A stretch of DNA of 64,000 nucleotides from Paraspadella gotoi (GCA_051294375.1 CM119265.1:12513866-12577865), one strand, 5' to 3'; shown: positions 24,763 through 35,439, numbered from the stretch's first letter. A program made the numbers and translations. The notes: generated from the sequence alone by a model not told the origin.

Positions 24763-25536
24763 CCGTGGCTGGTAAGGCGTAGTAAAATTTCTAAATTTAA
24801 CTTTATTAAATTCTAAAAAGTGAGGAACGAACAACATTATACTAATGAACATTTATATAATAAAAAATTTATAATAAATTTTACAATTTAATGCAGTAGG
24901 CCCTATTTATACTAGTACTTAAACCAATAAATGTTTAAAATTTCAAAACAGTTTTTTCTAAGATTTTTTTGCAGATTTGGATTCGTCATAAAAAAGTTGG
25001 TAAAAAGAAAATTAACTCTTTGAAAAATTCCTTCATTAAGTGGGTCAAAAATTAGAATAAGCTATATTTTAAGCTGAAAATTAATTTTTTATATATTAAA
25101 TATAGTTTTTTTAATTTTTAACCCACTTAATGTATTAGGAAAAAACAGTTTTGTTTGACAACGATTTATTTGACACAATTTAGTCAGACATGTTTCGGCT
25201 CATTTATTTAGAGCCTTCATCAGTGTTTGACAATCAATATTTTGTCTCTGTTGAAGTAAGTTTTGAGAGAGAGAAAGAGAGAGAGAGAGAGAGAAATTGA
25301 GGGAGAGTTTCCAACAAAGAATAAGTTAAGGGACAGTGCGTCAGATCTGAGGACAGCTGAAGGTGAGGAGAGGAAGAAGTAAGTCTTTGAAAAATGAAAT
25401 GAGAGTGGGAGAGGAGAGAGAGAGAGAGAGAGAGAGCAAAGCAAAATTTTTTAAACAATACATTTTAGCATGTACAACAGAGATAAAATGCATGAAATCT
25501 AAACATAAACTGAAATTAATGTTAACAATAGAAAAT
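24763..25536 (-). repeat. Left inverted arm of Penelope-like composite
   Basis: The reverse complement of this segment matches 32528-33220 through the CT tracts, the AGGCTCT...GAGCCGAAACATGTC stretch and the outer GTGGCTGGT...AAGGCGTAGT end. In minus orientation it follows the element's endonuclease tail. The 'gatgaaggc...gagccgaaac' type sequence is often seen downstream of Penelope-like endonuclease ORFs (family knowledge). Confidence 0.7.
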
Positions 25537-25933
25537 AATAAGTTAGTAGAATAAAGTGAAATTTGAAATAGAAAATAAGTGGTGAGGGATAGATAAGTGA
25601 AGAAAAGTGAAAGTAAGTAAAAGAAAGAGCTCAAAAATGAGCTGGCCCCCCCCGGCCGGGCAAATGGAGGACGTTGACGATAAAGTCGGGTCATTGGCCT
25701 GTCATAGGTTGCGAGGGTATACTTGTAGAGTTTGATATGCTTGGATCCGGCTAAGAGACTCCGCTTGGGAAAATGCCAAGTGCTACTCGTATATCCCTTT
25801 GGCCTGATAAGCCTGCGACAGCCCTCCTCTCACCTGACGCGTGAGGCAGGAGTTGCCTGTTCTGGCCTGTTTTTGCTACAGGAGATACAGACTCCTCTCC
25901 CCTCCTCCTGTAGCCGCTCGTTTTGGGCGACGC
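25537..25933 (-). other. 3' untranslated part of the Penelope-like element
   Basis: It lies between the stop codon of the endonuclease tail (25936-25934) and the left arm in minus orientation. GC-rich at 25700-25930, AT-richer below. No further coding seen. Confidence 0.5.
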
Positions 25934-26114
25934 TCAGCGCGAGGAGAGTCGCGCCAAGTTGCTTACAGGTTTCAGGAAAGGTATCGGACGTCCATTGCCT
26001 GCTTGAAGATGGCCTCGCCTGATTCCGATTTGAGTCGCGGAACAGGGGACATCATTTGTGCGGTTGGGGTGGGCTCTGGAGCGTTCCACCACCATTTGAT
26101 TGAGCGAATCATAG
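25934..26114 (-). pseudogene. Penelope-like element, C-terminal tail of endonuclease ORF
   Basis: On the minus strand this continues the frame of the 32306-32525 fragment once the intervening LTR element and one copy of the ATAG target duplication are ignored. The junction codons give LPPSYDSLNQMVVERSR, then HPNRTNDVPC, and a stop at 25936-25934. Continuity in frame across the insertion is the strongest evidence that the LTR element landed in this ORF. Confidence 0.65.
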
Positions 26115-26472
26115 TGTTAGTAATATTTAATTAGCCTCCAATTTAGTAATTAAACTTTCTTCAAATTTGTCTCTCTAATTTTCTCAGTTCCAAAGTTTCA
26201 TAGATTCCAGGAACTCAGCGCCTATTTTGTAAACATTTTGTCTAAGTAGAATAAACAAAGGAAGAGAGACGAGAGGGAGGCCGAGATTTTAGTGTATTCC
26301 ATTTTTCGGTTCCAAGGGATTAAGACGTATCATTTATCATGGTTTAATTACAATTTACAACTTGGGCAATCTACAATTATTTCAGGTAACTTCAAATACT
26401 AATTAGACAGATTATGCATAATCCAGCTCTCTATCCGTCATCTTTTGAGGGCCACAGACCACGTTACCAACA
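26115..26472 (+). repeat. 5' LTR
   Basis: 358 bp, matching 31938-32305 with only small indels and a few substitutions. Shared landmarks include GGAACTCAGCGCCTATTTTG and GAGGGCCACAGACCACG. Both ends carry short inverted repeats. Confidence 0.93.
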
Positions 26473-26490
26473 TGGTGGCCAGCGTTGTTC
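26473..26490 (+). promoter_or_regulatory. Putative primer-binding site
   Basis: TGGTGGCCAGCGTTGTTC directly abuts the 5' LTR end, the position where an LTR element carries complementarity to the 3' end of a tRNA (all begin TGG). The tRNA is not identified. Confidence 0.5.
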
Positions 26491-27322
26491 GCTTAACGAC
26501 AGCTCGAAGTTATCTGTGCGTACGGATATTTGTTTTTGTCCGAGTTGATAAGGGGTAACATAAGATTTTCTTTTCTTTTCCCAATGAAACGAAATGCATT
26601 GTAAAGTGAAGAAATTTTTTTCTTAAAACGTTTAGTATATTTTTTTTTTTTTTGTTTTAGCCTCTCTGACATACGAACATGATTTATTGTAGAAAAAAAA
26701 AATAATTTTTTTGATATTGCTTACTCGATAACCAAAACTTAAACTAAAGTCAAATAAATAGATCACAACTTTCTTATTACGTCAAATATTTTTATTTTCA
26801 CGCCTCACTCGACGTCCAGTCAATCGATTTTTTCGACTTTTCTTTTCTTTATTCCTCACGCACGGATTATTTCTCGACATTCAACGATTCTTTCAAATTT
26901 TTGGCACTAATAGTAATGAGGATCAACCGATGAAATAGTTAAAACACTAAAGTTTTCGAATTTTGACTGGACATAAAAAGATTTTGCCCCTATAATAGAA
27001 GAATTAGTGTAAACGATGTGATCTATGTTTAACGAAATTCGACGTTTTGGTTAATTATTTATTTTTGCTCGGTTCCTATTTAAATTATTTTTCGGCATGA
27101 AATTTTTTCGTTTTTTATTTTGCACGGTGAAACGAACAATGTATTTGGGTAACAAAAATAGTAAGCACCGAGGGTTACAAAGCAATTGGAATTGGGTCGA
27201 ATAATGAGTTGAGACAGAATTTTTCCTTCCTTTAGGCGGGAGGGAAAGCGTACCTAAAGAAATAAAAAATTATCTGAGTAAACGAATTTTTACTATTTTC
27301 ACCAGGATCACAAGGAAAATCA

Positions 27323-27960
27323 ATGACAGATGAAAGGATTGCTATTGCTCTCTCCGATCGAATATATAAACGAATATGTCTTCTCGCGATGACTTGGATT
27401 CGTGGCCGACACAAAAAACTTGTGCGACACGCGATCGATGAAGAGGCAACGCGTCGCGAACTCATTGAAAATATCAGAGATGCTCGCGGGAGATATGACA
27501 TTTTGGGCGCGCCGACTTCGGAACTGTTAATGGATTTAAGCATTGTTCCGCATCCACCGCCGTAATTCAACGATGGAGAGCGAATGCCGCCGCCCTTGCG
27601 TTCTGCTTTCTCCGTTCGCAGCCTTTGCTGACACGACGAATGTTCCCTCCACTGCCGCAGCAACTGCAGCTGTTGCCTCCTCTGCCACCGAGACGAACAC
27701 CGACCGAAGCGTCACCTGGATGCAATGATTTGCTCCATCATTCGAATCCCGGAATACGACAACGACACGATGCATCAGGAAATTGGGCGTCGTGAGGGCG
27801 TGGCCGACGCCGAACGGAATCTTTTCGGAAAGGAATTTCAACGTCTTGGGGATTATCGAAAGCTTTCTGCGCTGCAGCAGCAGCCGCCGCCGCCGCCAGG
27901 ATTTGCTTCTCCTGTCGTAGACTCTGCCGCATCGAGAGCTCCAGCGCCCGGGTTCGATAG
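27323..27960 (+). pseudogene. Gag-like coding remnant of the LTR element
   Basis: The frame from 27323 reads RIYKRICLLAMTWIRGR, then ELIENIRDARGRYDILG, well mixed and helical, for 80 residues. Other frames continue with Ala/Pro-rich stretches up to about 27960. Position after the 5' LTR and before integrase suggests gag. No zinc knuckle is seen. The identity is inferred from position. Confidence 0.4.
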
Positions 27961-28659
27961 CACCACTTTCTTTTTAAATTTTATTTTATTTATTATTAGA
28001 GCGAATGGTGATGCTGTGATTGAATGGATGTCATTTAGTGAGGATTTTAATATCGATTTTTTCTGTGATGGTAAATGAATGTCCGAATTTATTAGGTGGT
28101 GATGTGAAGGCATTCAATGACATAGAAATAAAAGGTGAAAGTGTTACCATATTCCGTTCTCCAAGAGAAGCTAAATATAGTAGCTGGACAGACCGACTGA
28201 AAATCGAAAATCGAAATTTTTGTAAAACTTATGTTTTTGTCGACTCTAGAGTAGTTTCATACTGGCTTAGTATAGATATAACATTATTGTTCGTTTCATA
28301 CCATCGACTTTAAATGCCGCTAATCAATTATCGAGAAAGTTTGGAACCGAGCGACGAAAATTCAAAAAATGTCAGAGGCTAAAAATATTTTTCGCGATAT
28401 TGTTATTAGAAATTCACAGGGTGAGGTTATCCCTAACAAAAACCTTTTCTCTGAGGAGAAAACGAAATGAAATGAATTTATTTTTGAAAGGGGGAAAAGA
28501 GGGTCCTTGGTAAAAATATCTAAAATATCTAAAATAAATTCAGATGAGTCAGAAATCTTCCCTTTAGAATCTTTTTGGGCCCTGGATCTGAAAGTGGAAT
28601 CCGCTGCACCTCAGGGGTTGAAACTCAAGAAGCAAACGAATCCGCCTGCAGGATGGCAG

Positions 28660-28800
28660 TGTACCAAAGGTCAAAGGTTGCGAGAGGTATCCAAAGGTCA
28701 AAGGTTGTTGCGAGAGGTATTCAAAGGTCAAAGGTTGCGAGAGGTATCCAAAGGTCAAGGTTGTTGCGAGAGGTATTCAAAGGTAAGGTCTGCGAGAGGT
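28660..28800 (+). repeat. Minisatellite, ~27-30 bp unit
   Basis: Five units of AAAGGTCAAAGGTTGCGAGA followed by GGTAT(C/T)C, alternating with and without an extra GTT. It lies where the deleted pol centre of the LTR element would be. Short (TTGTAA)n-like repeats follow at 28800-28850. Confidence 0.9.
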
Positions 28801-29196
28801 TTAATTGTAATTGTTTTAATTGTAATTTAATTGTAATTGTGTAATTGTAATCGGAGCATTGCTCCTGCTGCTGTAATTGTATATCTCAACTAAATAATTC
28901 GAAAGAAAATGTACTATAAAAGTAACATCGACCGATGATTTATTAGCAAATAAACGCGAAACTTGAAATAAAAGAAAACGATTTCGAAAATATAGAATTG
29001 CCAAAGCTTTCGCAAATAGGGAGCGAAAGAATTCTCAAATTTCAAAACGACTTGACCGAGATAAAAAAGTGGAAATCTTGGATCACTGACGACGAATCTC
29101 GCCAATGAAGAGCGACGCTCTACAATTAGAGTCGCACGACTGAACGATTTTACGACATATTCGCTTTTTAAATAAATAGTCAGCAAATTATTTTTA

Positions 29197-29935
29197 GATT
29201 ATTTATCAAAGAAATTGGAAACGTAGATAAACTAATTTTAATAGATACTAAACAGCTGACCGAAATGACGGAAAAAGTACACCCCGAATATGGACATTGT
29301 AATTTTAATACTGTTTTTAAAATTATATCGACAATGTTACTATACACCAGGAATGCGACGACGAATTACTGACGCAATCAGAAACTGTCATGTTTGTGTG
29401 AGTGAAGAGAAACCATTGACAAAAAATGCCGTTCGCACGAGACAAATACTTTCTTTGCGATTTGCCTGGGTCCGATAGCAAACTCGAAAGGGTATAAATA
29501 TATATTATTAAAGTAGAGAATCTTTCTTAATACCGATAAAATCTACTTCGGCTGAAGATGTCGCTCATGCCTTTTTAAAGATATTCGAATCTCATGGAAT
29601 TTGGGATTGCGTTTCGATCGAAGGTAAATGTGTGACTCAACGAAAGTCGATCGAACTATTTTGAGAAAATTGGGAGTACAAGTACAACAAAAGTACGTAT
29701 GTCAGTAGACATCAACCGTACTCGAACAATTAATCAAATCTGTCTGATTCGAATTTTTAAATGGTTAGATAAGAACCCGACTTACGAAAGTGGTCCGACA
29801 TTTTGAAAAAAGTCGAACTCCCATAACATGAGTCCTTGCGTCTCGTTAGCGGGAAAGAGACCATTCCAGGTAACCCGGAAACACGCGATGAAGTTTTGGA
29901 GAGAGTGGGAACCGAGATGTATAAAGTACAAAATA
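29197..29935 (+). pseudogene. Integrase remnant of the LTR element
   Basis: The HHCC zinc-binding domain is split over two frames: VHPEYGHC, with the first His residues, and then YYTPGMRRRITDAIRNCHVC, with the Cys pair. About 150 bp later comes IPIKSTSAEDVAHAFLKIFE, matching the part of the Ty3/Gypsy integrase core after the first Asp. At 29820 a further piece reads NMSPCVSLAGKRPFQV, like the N-T-S-x-H-x-x-T-G-x-S-P-F motif near the end of the core. At least three frame breaks and several stops make it non-functional as written. Confidence 0.75.
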
Positions 29936-31925
29936 TTATTGATAATACTTAAATATTACTGCCCATTTGTCAATTATTCGTTCTCATTTATCAAGGGAAC
30001 GGGCTAGGCAAGTCATTATTAAAATTAATGGGGATTAATATGCTAAATCGAATCGGTGAAAACATTTATAACTAAATGCTTCGCCGTATGACCGATCATT
30101 AAAAGTTTTTTTTGTTTTGTTTTACAGCGACTTACTTTCGCGGCTTACTTTATAGTCGCGGCTCTCATTTAACAAAAAAAACAAGCTAAACTAGTTTATT
30201 ATTAAATTTAATAGTAATTAATCCTAATTAATCAAATCGGTGTGAACATTAGTATATAATAATAAAGTGGAAGTGGTCGAGATAAAAATGGTGAACCAAA
30301 ATGAGATGAATCGGTTTATTGAAAATCAGAAAAGCGAATGGAATCGAATTGGCTAATTGCACAAAGTCGTATTGAATTTTATACGGCGAGAGAGGAGAAA
30401 AATTTGGTTTACATTTGTAAAGTAAATAATTCTAAAAAATACTTCCGATTGAACTGAGGGAGCAAAACAATTTCTTAGCGGGCATTGGAATTTTTAAAGA
30501 ATTCGACCGACGATTTAATTTTCTTTCTTACTAATAATAATAATCAGGAATCTCCACTATGCTTCACTATGCTTCACCGTATGACCGATATTTGATAATC
30601 ATTTTACTTACAGCATCTTACAGCAAAGATTGAAAGTAAACAGACTGCGGTGGATGGGCGGATGAGAAGAAAGAGAGAGAGAGAAAGAGTGAGAGAGAGA
30701 AGAGAGATCGGTCGGAAGTCGCCTCACTCGTTTTATTTCGATTTCTGGAGATACAATGCTAGCTAAAGTTTCTTAAACTAATTACAGATTTTGTTATTAA
30801 TTTAACTGAATTGTAAACAGAATTTATTATTGAAAATGTAATGTTGATCGAAGTCAACCAACCTGATAATGGTTTGACAAATTAGAAATATGAATATTAA
30901 TTATTTAGTTCAATTAATAATTAATTCGAATATTTATAGAACCTAATAAGACGGTGTTTACATTGAAATAACATTCGAATGGTTTACCTAAATTTTGAGT
31001 GATCTTCGATGTCCGCGATTTTGGTTTTTCGATTTGCGCTGAGGCGCGACCGGAGCAGATTACAGGGAACGGACAAAGTACAGGGAACGGACAAAGATAC
31101 TTTGAACTGGACGATCCTGAAATTTTTGCACCCTTTTACTTCAAAATAACCTGTTTGCACGAATCTGTTCGCACTCTTTCATTTCGATTTAAATTGATTT
31201 TTGCATGTTTCGGCACTGAATTAAATTTGCACCTTTCTCTTAACGACACAAACGACGACTTTGAAGGGCGACGATGCCAATGAGCAAATGCCAGACAGAC
31301 AATTGACAATGCAACAAGAACAACCAAGTAAAGTTTTTGAACTTAAATTAAAATTATGAAAACAATCAATTCTTATTGGAAATTGATGACTTAATTATAA
31401 TTTGCACACCTTTAAAGAGGAATGATAACCTGATCCGTTAAAACTTACCATTTTGGGGTTGGGAGCAGGAAGAGCAGGATGAGTTCTTCATATCGAGGAC
31501 CGATAAGATCGATTAAAATTGATTTGATGTTTTGAGAAAAGATATCGAAAAAATAGATTCAAGTGAGAGTGATTTTTTGGGGCCGTTAATAACTGCCACA
31601 TTTGCGTGAAAATGTTTGTTTGATGTTTGTTACCTATTGGTTCCCATTATATATACATATAATTAATTTTACATTTTAGTTCCGAACTGTTTGGCCGGCA
31701 GTTTTCGACTTATTTTCAAAACAATTTTATTTTTGTTACGTTTTCATATTAGATGCAGCGCAGATTTATTTTTGTCCTTAATTTACTTTTCCCCAATTTA
31801 GCTATATGTGAATCAATTGTAATACTGTTATAACAATTAAGATTATTTGTACTACTGCCTTACATGTGATCATTTGTACCCACTGTTTCGCTTACTCATC
31901 TATTTGCCATTTAACAAAATTTGTT
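29936..31925 (+). other. Interior of LTR element after integrase, no ORF recognised
   Basis: An AT-rich 2-kb stretch where an env-like third ORF would lie in some Gypsy elements, but no signal peptide, membrane segment or envelope motif is seen. A repeated GCTTC(A/G)CCGTATGACCGAT occurs at about 30078 and 30578, each followed within about 50 bp by a TTTTACAG- or TTTACTTACAG-like acceptor. A GA-rich patch is at 30670-30715. Confidence 0.45.
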
Positions 31926-31937
31926 TTGGGGGGGAGA
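31926..31937 (+). promoter_or_regulatory. Polypurine tract
   Basis: Purine run (TTGGGGGGGAGA region) directly before the 3' LTR, the expected plus-strand priming site. Confidence 0.75.
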
Positions 31938-32305
31938 TGTTAGTAATATTTTAATTAGCCTCCAATTTAGTAATTAACTTTCTTTCAAAATTTTGTCTCT
32001 CTAAATTTTCTCAGTTCCAAAGTTTAATATTTCATAGATTCCCAGGAACTCAGCGCCTATTTTGTAAACATTTTGTCTAAGTAGAATAAACAAAGGAAGA
32101 GAGACGAGAGGGAGGCCGAGATTTTAGTGTATTCCATTTTTCGGTTCCAAGGGATTAAGACGTATCATTTATCATGGTTTAATTACAATTTACAACTTGG
32201 GCATCTACAATTATTTCAGGTAACTTCAAATACTAATTAGACAGATTATGCATAATCCAGCTCTCTATCCGTCATCTTTGAGGGCCACAGACCACGTTAC
32301 CAACA
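31938..32305 (+). repeat. 3' LTR
   Basis: 368 bp, the partner of 26115-26472. It is slightly longer through homopolymer differences and a short extra stretch near 32025. It ends ACCAACA, then the ATAG target copy. Confidence 0.93.
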
Positions 32306-32525
32306 ATAGCTTGGAGGGAGGTCGAATCGTCCTCCATCACGGTTCAGAGAGGGTTCGAGAGCTTTGATGTAGATTGCCTCTCTAATACCTCTAGAAACCA
32401 GTTTTGGTCATGGGACAGCACGAGACAGTCAGTTTCTCTGAACAGATGGCCAGAATTTGCCGTGTGCTCGGCAATGGCCGATAAGTAATGACCACGTGGT
32501 CCCGATATGGCTTTGTGTGCTGCTT
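32306..32525 (-). pseudogene. Penelope-like element, GIY-YIG-type endonuclease C-terminal region
   Basis: On the minus strand, SGPRGHYLSAIAEHTANSGH is followed, after a frame shift near 32390, by IREAIYIKALEPSLNRDGG and FDLPPSY. The pairing of A-I-A-E-H with a downstream R-E-A-I-x-I...P-S-x-N-R-D-G-G motif is typical of the C-terminal part of endonuclease ORFs in Penelope-like retroelements, which combine a reverse transcriptase with a GIY-YIG nuclease. Neither the RT nor the GIY/YIG core is in the window; the fragment ends where the right inverted arm begins, so the copy is 5'-truncated. Assigned from memory of the family, not a search. Confidence 0.6.
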
Positions 32526-32527
32526 AA

Positions 32528-33220
32528 CAGTTAATTTCAGTTTATGTTTAGATTTCATGCATTTTATCTCTGTTGTACATTGCTAATGTATTGTTTAAAA
32601 ATTTTTGCTTTGCTCTCTCTCTCTCTCTCTCTCTCTCTCCACTCTCATTTCATTTTTCAAAGACTTACTTCTTCCCTCTCCTCACCTTCAGCTGTCCTCA
32701 GATCTGACCACTGTCCCTTAACTTATTCTTTGTTGGAAACTCTCCCTCAATTTCTCTCTCTCTCTCTCTCTTTCTCTCTCTCAAAACTTACTTCAACAGA
32801 GACAAAATATTGATTGTCAAACACTGATAGAAGGCTCTAAAATGAATGAGCCGAAACATGTCTACTAAATTGTGTCAAATAAATCGTTGTCAAACAAAAA
32901 CTGTTTTTTCCTAATACCTCAAAAACAACGAAAGGAGAGTATATACATAACCCACTTAATGAAAGAATTTTAAAAATGATTTATATTTTCTTTTATCAAC
33001 TTTTGACGAAGAATTCAAATCATCAATCAAAATTAAGAAAAGCCTATTTTGAAATTTTTCGTTTTATAAGGATAGTACTATATATAAATATAGCCTACTG
33101 CGAAAATTAAAAAACATAAAATTAATTTTTTTTATAAATTAATGTTCAGTGATGGTATGTTGTTCCTAATTGACTTTTAGAATTTTCGTATCTAACTTTC
33201 ACTACGCCTTAGTGGCTGGT
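32528..33220 (+). repeat. Right inverted arm of Penelope-like composite
   Basis: Reverse-complement partner of 24763-25536, in plus orientation and joined to the 5'-truncated end of the endonuclease fragment. It includes CT tracts at 32612-32639 and 32752-32781 and a GAGCCGAAACATGTCTACTA stretch near 32850. Similarity ends near 33220 (CTTAGTGGCTGG). Confidence 0.7.
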
Positions 33221-33344
33221 CTTTGGGTCTGGCGAAAAATTCACTTTTCTTTTTGACAATCCCCATCACGACTGTCAGCGATGTCTCGATCAACTCTTTC
33301 TTTTAGTCAGAACTTCTCTCTTTTTCTTTCTTCCTCATTTCTTT

Positions 33345-33345
<1 letters not shown>

Positions 33346-33412
<67 letters not shown>
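33346..33412 (+). repeat. (CT)n microsatellite
   Basis: CT tract with one TCTTCT interruption near 33383. Confidence 0.95.
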
Positions 33413-33415
<3 letters not shown>

Positions 33416-33509
33416 TCTCCCGCAAACAATCACCCTTTCTCCCACCCCAACTTCCTGCCCCTCTTCTTCCTCATCCCCGCCCATATTCAACGTCACGTCC
33501 CGGTTGCGT

Positions 33510-33600
33510 CGGCGACGACGACGACGACGACGGACGAACTACGACGACGACGACGACGACGAAGACGACGACGACGATGACGACGAGGCAGGCGACGAAG
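33510..33600 (+). repeat. (GAC)n trinucleotide repeat
   Basis: About 25 GAC/GAT-type triplets with a few interruptions. Reads as poly-Asp or poly-Arg in frames that have no other coding character. Confidence 0.95.
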
Positions 33601-33944
33601 CCGCAACTTCGTCGGAGACGGGCGAAGACGCCTATTTTTCTTATTCTTCTTTCAAGACTTTCTTTCCAAGTTTCTTTCCGAGTTTCTTTCCAAGTTTCTT
33701 TCCGGTTTGCTCACTTGGTCTGTTTTTGCCGTTTGCATTTTTCTCTTTCCTCGTGAGGCGGAGTTTTTTTTTCTTGCCAACCTTTTTTAGATTTTATTTG
33801 TTGACTCGTATTTCTTTTCTCTTTAAGCATTTCATTGTATCTGTCTTTCTTTTCTTTGTTTTCCTTTCTTTTTTGTTTGTTTCTTTGTTTCTTTGTTTCT
33901 TTGTTTCTTGCTTTCTTTGTTTCTTTGTTTTTTGTTTCTTTTTT

Positions 33945-33947
33945 TGT

Positions 33948-34038
<91 letters not shown>
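33945..34038 (+). repeat. (TTTA)n tetranucleotide repeat
   Basis: About 22 uninterrupted TTTA units preceded by TTTC/TTTG-rich DNA from 33840. The long plus-strand open frame of Phe/Ile/Tyr/Leu here is an artefact of the repeat. Confidence 0.97.
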
Positions 34039-34329
34039 TATCTTTCTTTCCTTTCTTTCCTTCTTTCCTCCCATTTCCTTCAGTTTCGGTTCGACGCTTT
34101 GTTTGTATGCCATTGTATTTTTATCACCTCCCGCCATCCCTCTCCCGAACAGACCTTTCAAAATTCCCTTTCTATTTCACAACAGGTTTTTTCTCCTTCC
34201 TCCTTTTTCCCCTCCTTTCATCTCTAAAGAGAGGGCGGAGCGCGGATGTTAATGGCGTCGCGTCGACCCCAGTCTACTGCCCCCCCCCCACGACCCCACC
34301 CCTCTTCTCAGCCCGTTACCGTTTCCCAT

Positions 34330-34542
34330 AACAACTTATAATAAAGGTCGGACGCGGTTTGCCGATTGGGTTCGCACGCGCGTGTACGACCAGCGACCCC
34401 GCGCATGCGCACGTGTTCCGTTCACCGCGCACCCCGGGGCTGAAGTTGAGCGAGAAAGTACAACGACACGGTAGGACTGGAGTCGAGCTCGTAGACGCGC
34501 GCGCGATTCCCGACCGAGACGCTGATTAGCGATGCCATCTGG
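34330..34542 (+). promoter_or_regulatory. CpG-rich promoter with NRF1 site and possible first coding exon
   Basis: An abrupt CpG-dense island. It holds a perfect NRF1 palindrome, GCGCATGCGCA (34401-34411), overlapping an E-box CACGTG (34410-34415), and an ATTGGG (inverted CCAAT) near 34363. At 34532 an ATG opens a four-codon start, MPS then a split Gly codon, running straight into a donor-like GTGAGA at 34543. This is how a housekeeping-type gene with a very short first coding exon would look. The obvious candidate is the plus-strand gene in copy A downstream, but the link cannot be proven across the gap. Confidence 0.5.
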
Positions 34543-34817
34543 GTGAGAGCGAGGAAAAAAACTGGGTCGGCTGTGGAAAGGGAAACGGAAGTGGAGGATG
34601 GAGGAAAAGGGAGAGATGAGGAATGCGGAGGAATGGGATGGAGGAAAGGAAATTAAATGAGTTAAGAAATTAAAAAATTGAAAAAATAAAGCTGATAAGT
34701 TATAAGTGATAAGTTATATTAGACGGAAAAGTAAGAAAAAATATTGTGGACGCTCTACAAATAAACATCGTTAAAAAATCATCCAAAAATGCTAATTTTT
34801 TTCTGAATTATTCTATG

Positions 34818-34821
<4 letters not shown>

Positions 34822-34852
<31 letters not shown>

Positions 34853-34877
34853 NNNNNNNNNNNNNNNNNNNNNNNNN

Positions 34878-34920
<43 letters not shown>
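34822..34920. other. Assembly gap of 25 N inside a (CT)n tract
   Basis: CT repeats at 34822-34852 and 34878-34920 flank exactly 25 N (34853-34877). The fixed round size suggests a placeholder, not a measured gap. Confidence 0.98.
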
Positions 34921-34922
<2 letters not shown>

Positions 34923-35439
34923 CATAACATAGCTCTAAATCTCGTTAAAAAGGAAAGAAAATAATTAGGAAAACGAAAACGTCATTGTGGTGGAATCGAA
35001 TCTCGGTTAATTTTAAGAAAAAAGAGGGGAGAAGAAGAGGAGAGCAGAAAGAGGAAGAAGGAAGAGAGGAGAGAGAAAGAGAGAGAGAGAGACGAGAGAG
35101 ATGAAAGAGAAAGAGAGAGAGAGGAAAGAAAAAAATTTGAAGGTTGTCTATTGCCTATTATTAATCAATAAAGGTAGATAACGTATCTCGCTCACAATTC
35201 TCCCATAAATTAAAAACCAAAAAATTTCGGTTTTATAGGTCAAATTCATGTCGTTATTGACTTCAATAACGGTAAAACCTAAAATAATAAAAAAAAACGG
35301 TATATGATCCCATAAAAAATAAAAAGATTTTCATAACAGTCGTAAAGAAAGTCAAAATTCAAATAAACTGATATTTAACGTATTTTATCTCGTCAAATCT
35401 CTCTTTCAGAATAACACAATGATCTCTTCATAATTTTCA

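Larger units (their letters stand above)
26115..32305 (+). mobile_element. LTR retroelement (Ty3/Gypsy-like), internally deleted
   Basis: Two direct LTRs of about 360 bp start TGTTAGTAAT and end TTACCAACA, a TG...CA pair with inverted ends. They bound a 5.5-kb interior. The host tetranucleotide ATAG is present on both sides (26111-26114 and 32306-32309), a 4-bp target duplication as in many Ty3/Gypsy elements. The interior has a candidate primer-binding region right after the 5' LTR, gag-like coding near 27.3-27.9 kb, integrase at 29.2-29.9 kb and a purine tract before the 3' LTR. No reverse transcriptase or RNase H is visible between 28.3 and 28.9 kb where they should be, so the pol centre appears deleted. 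All frames are broken. Confidence 0.88.

Noticed and set aside
28660-28800. Short regular repeats considered as a CRISPR array
   Set aside because: Units are contiguous without unique spacers and the context is a eukaryotic retroelement.
33504-34331. 275-codon plus-strand open frame
   Set aside because: Made of a GAC repeat, TTTC/TTTG-rich DNA and a TTTA repeat; hydrophobic appearance is an artefact.
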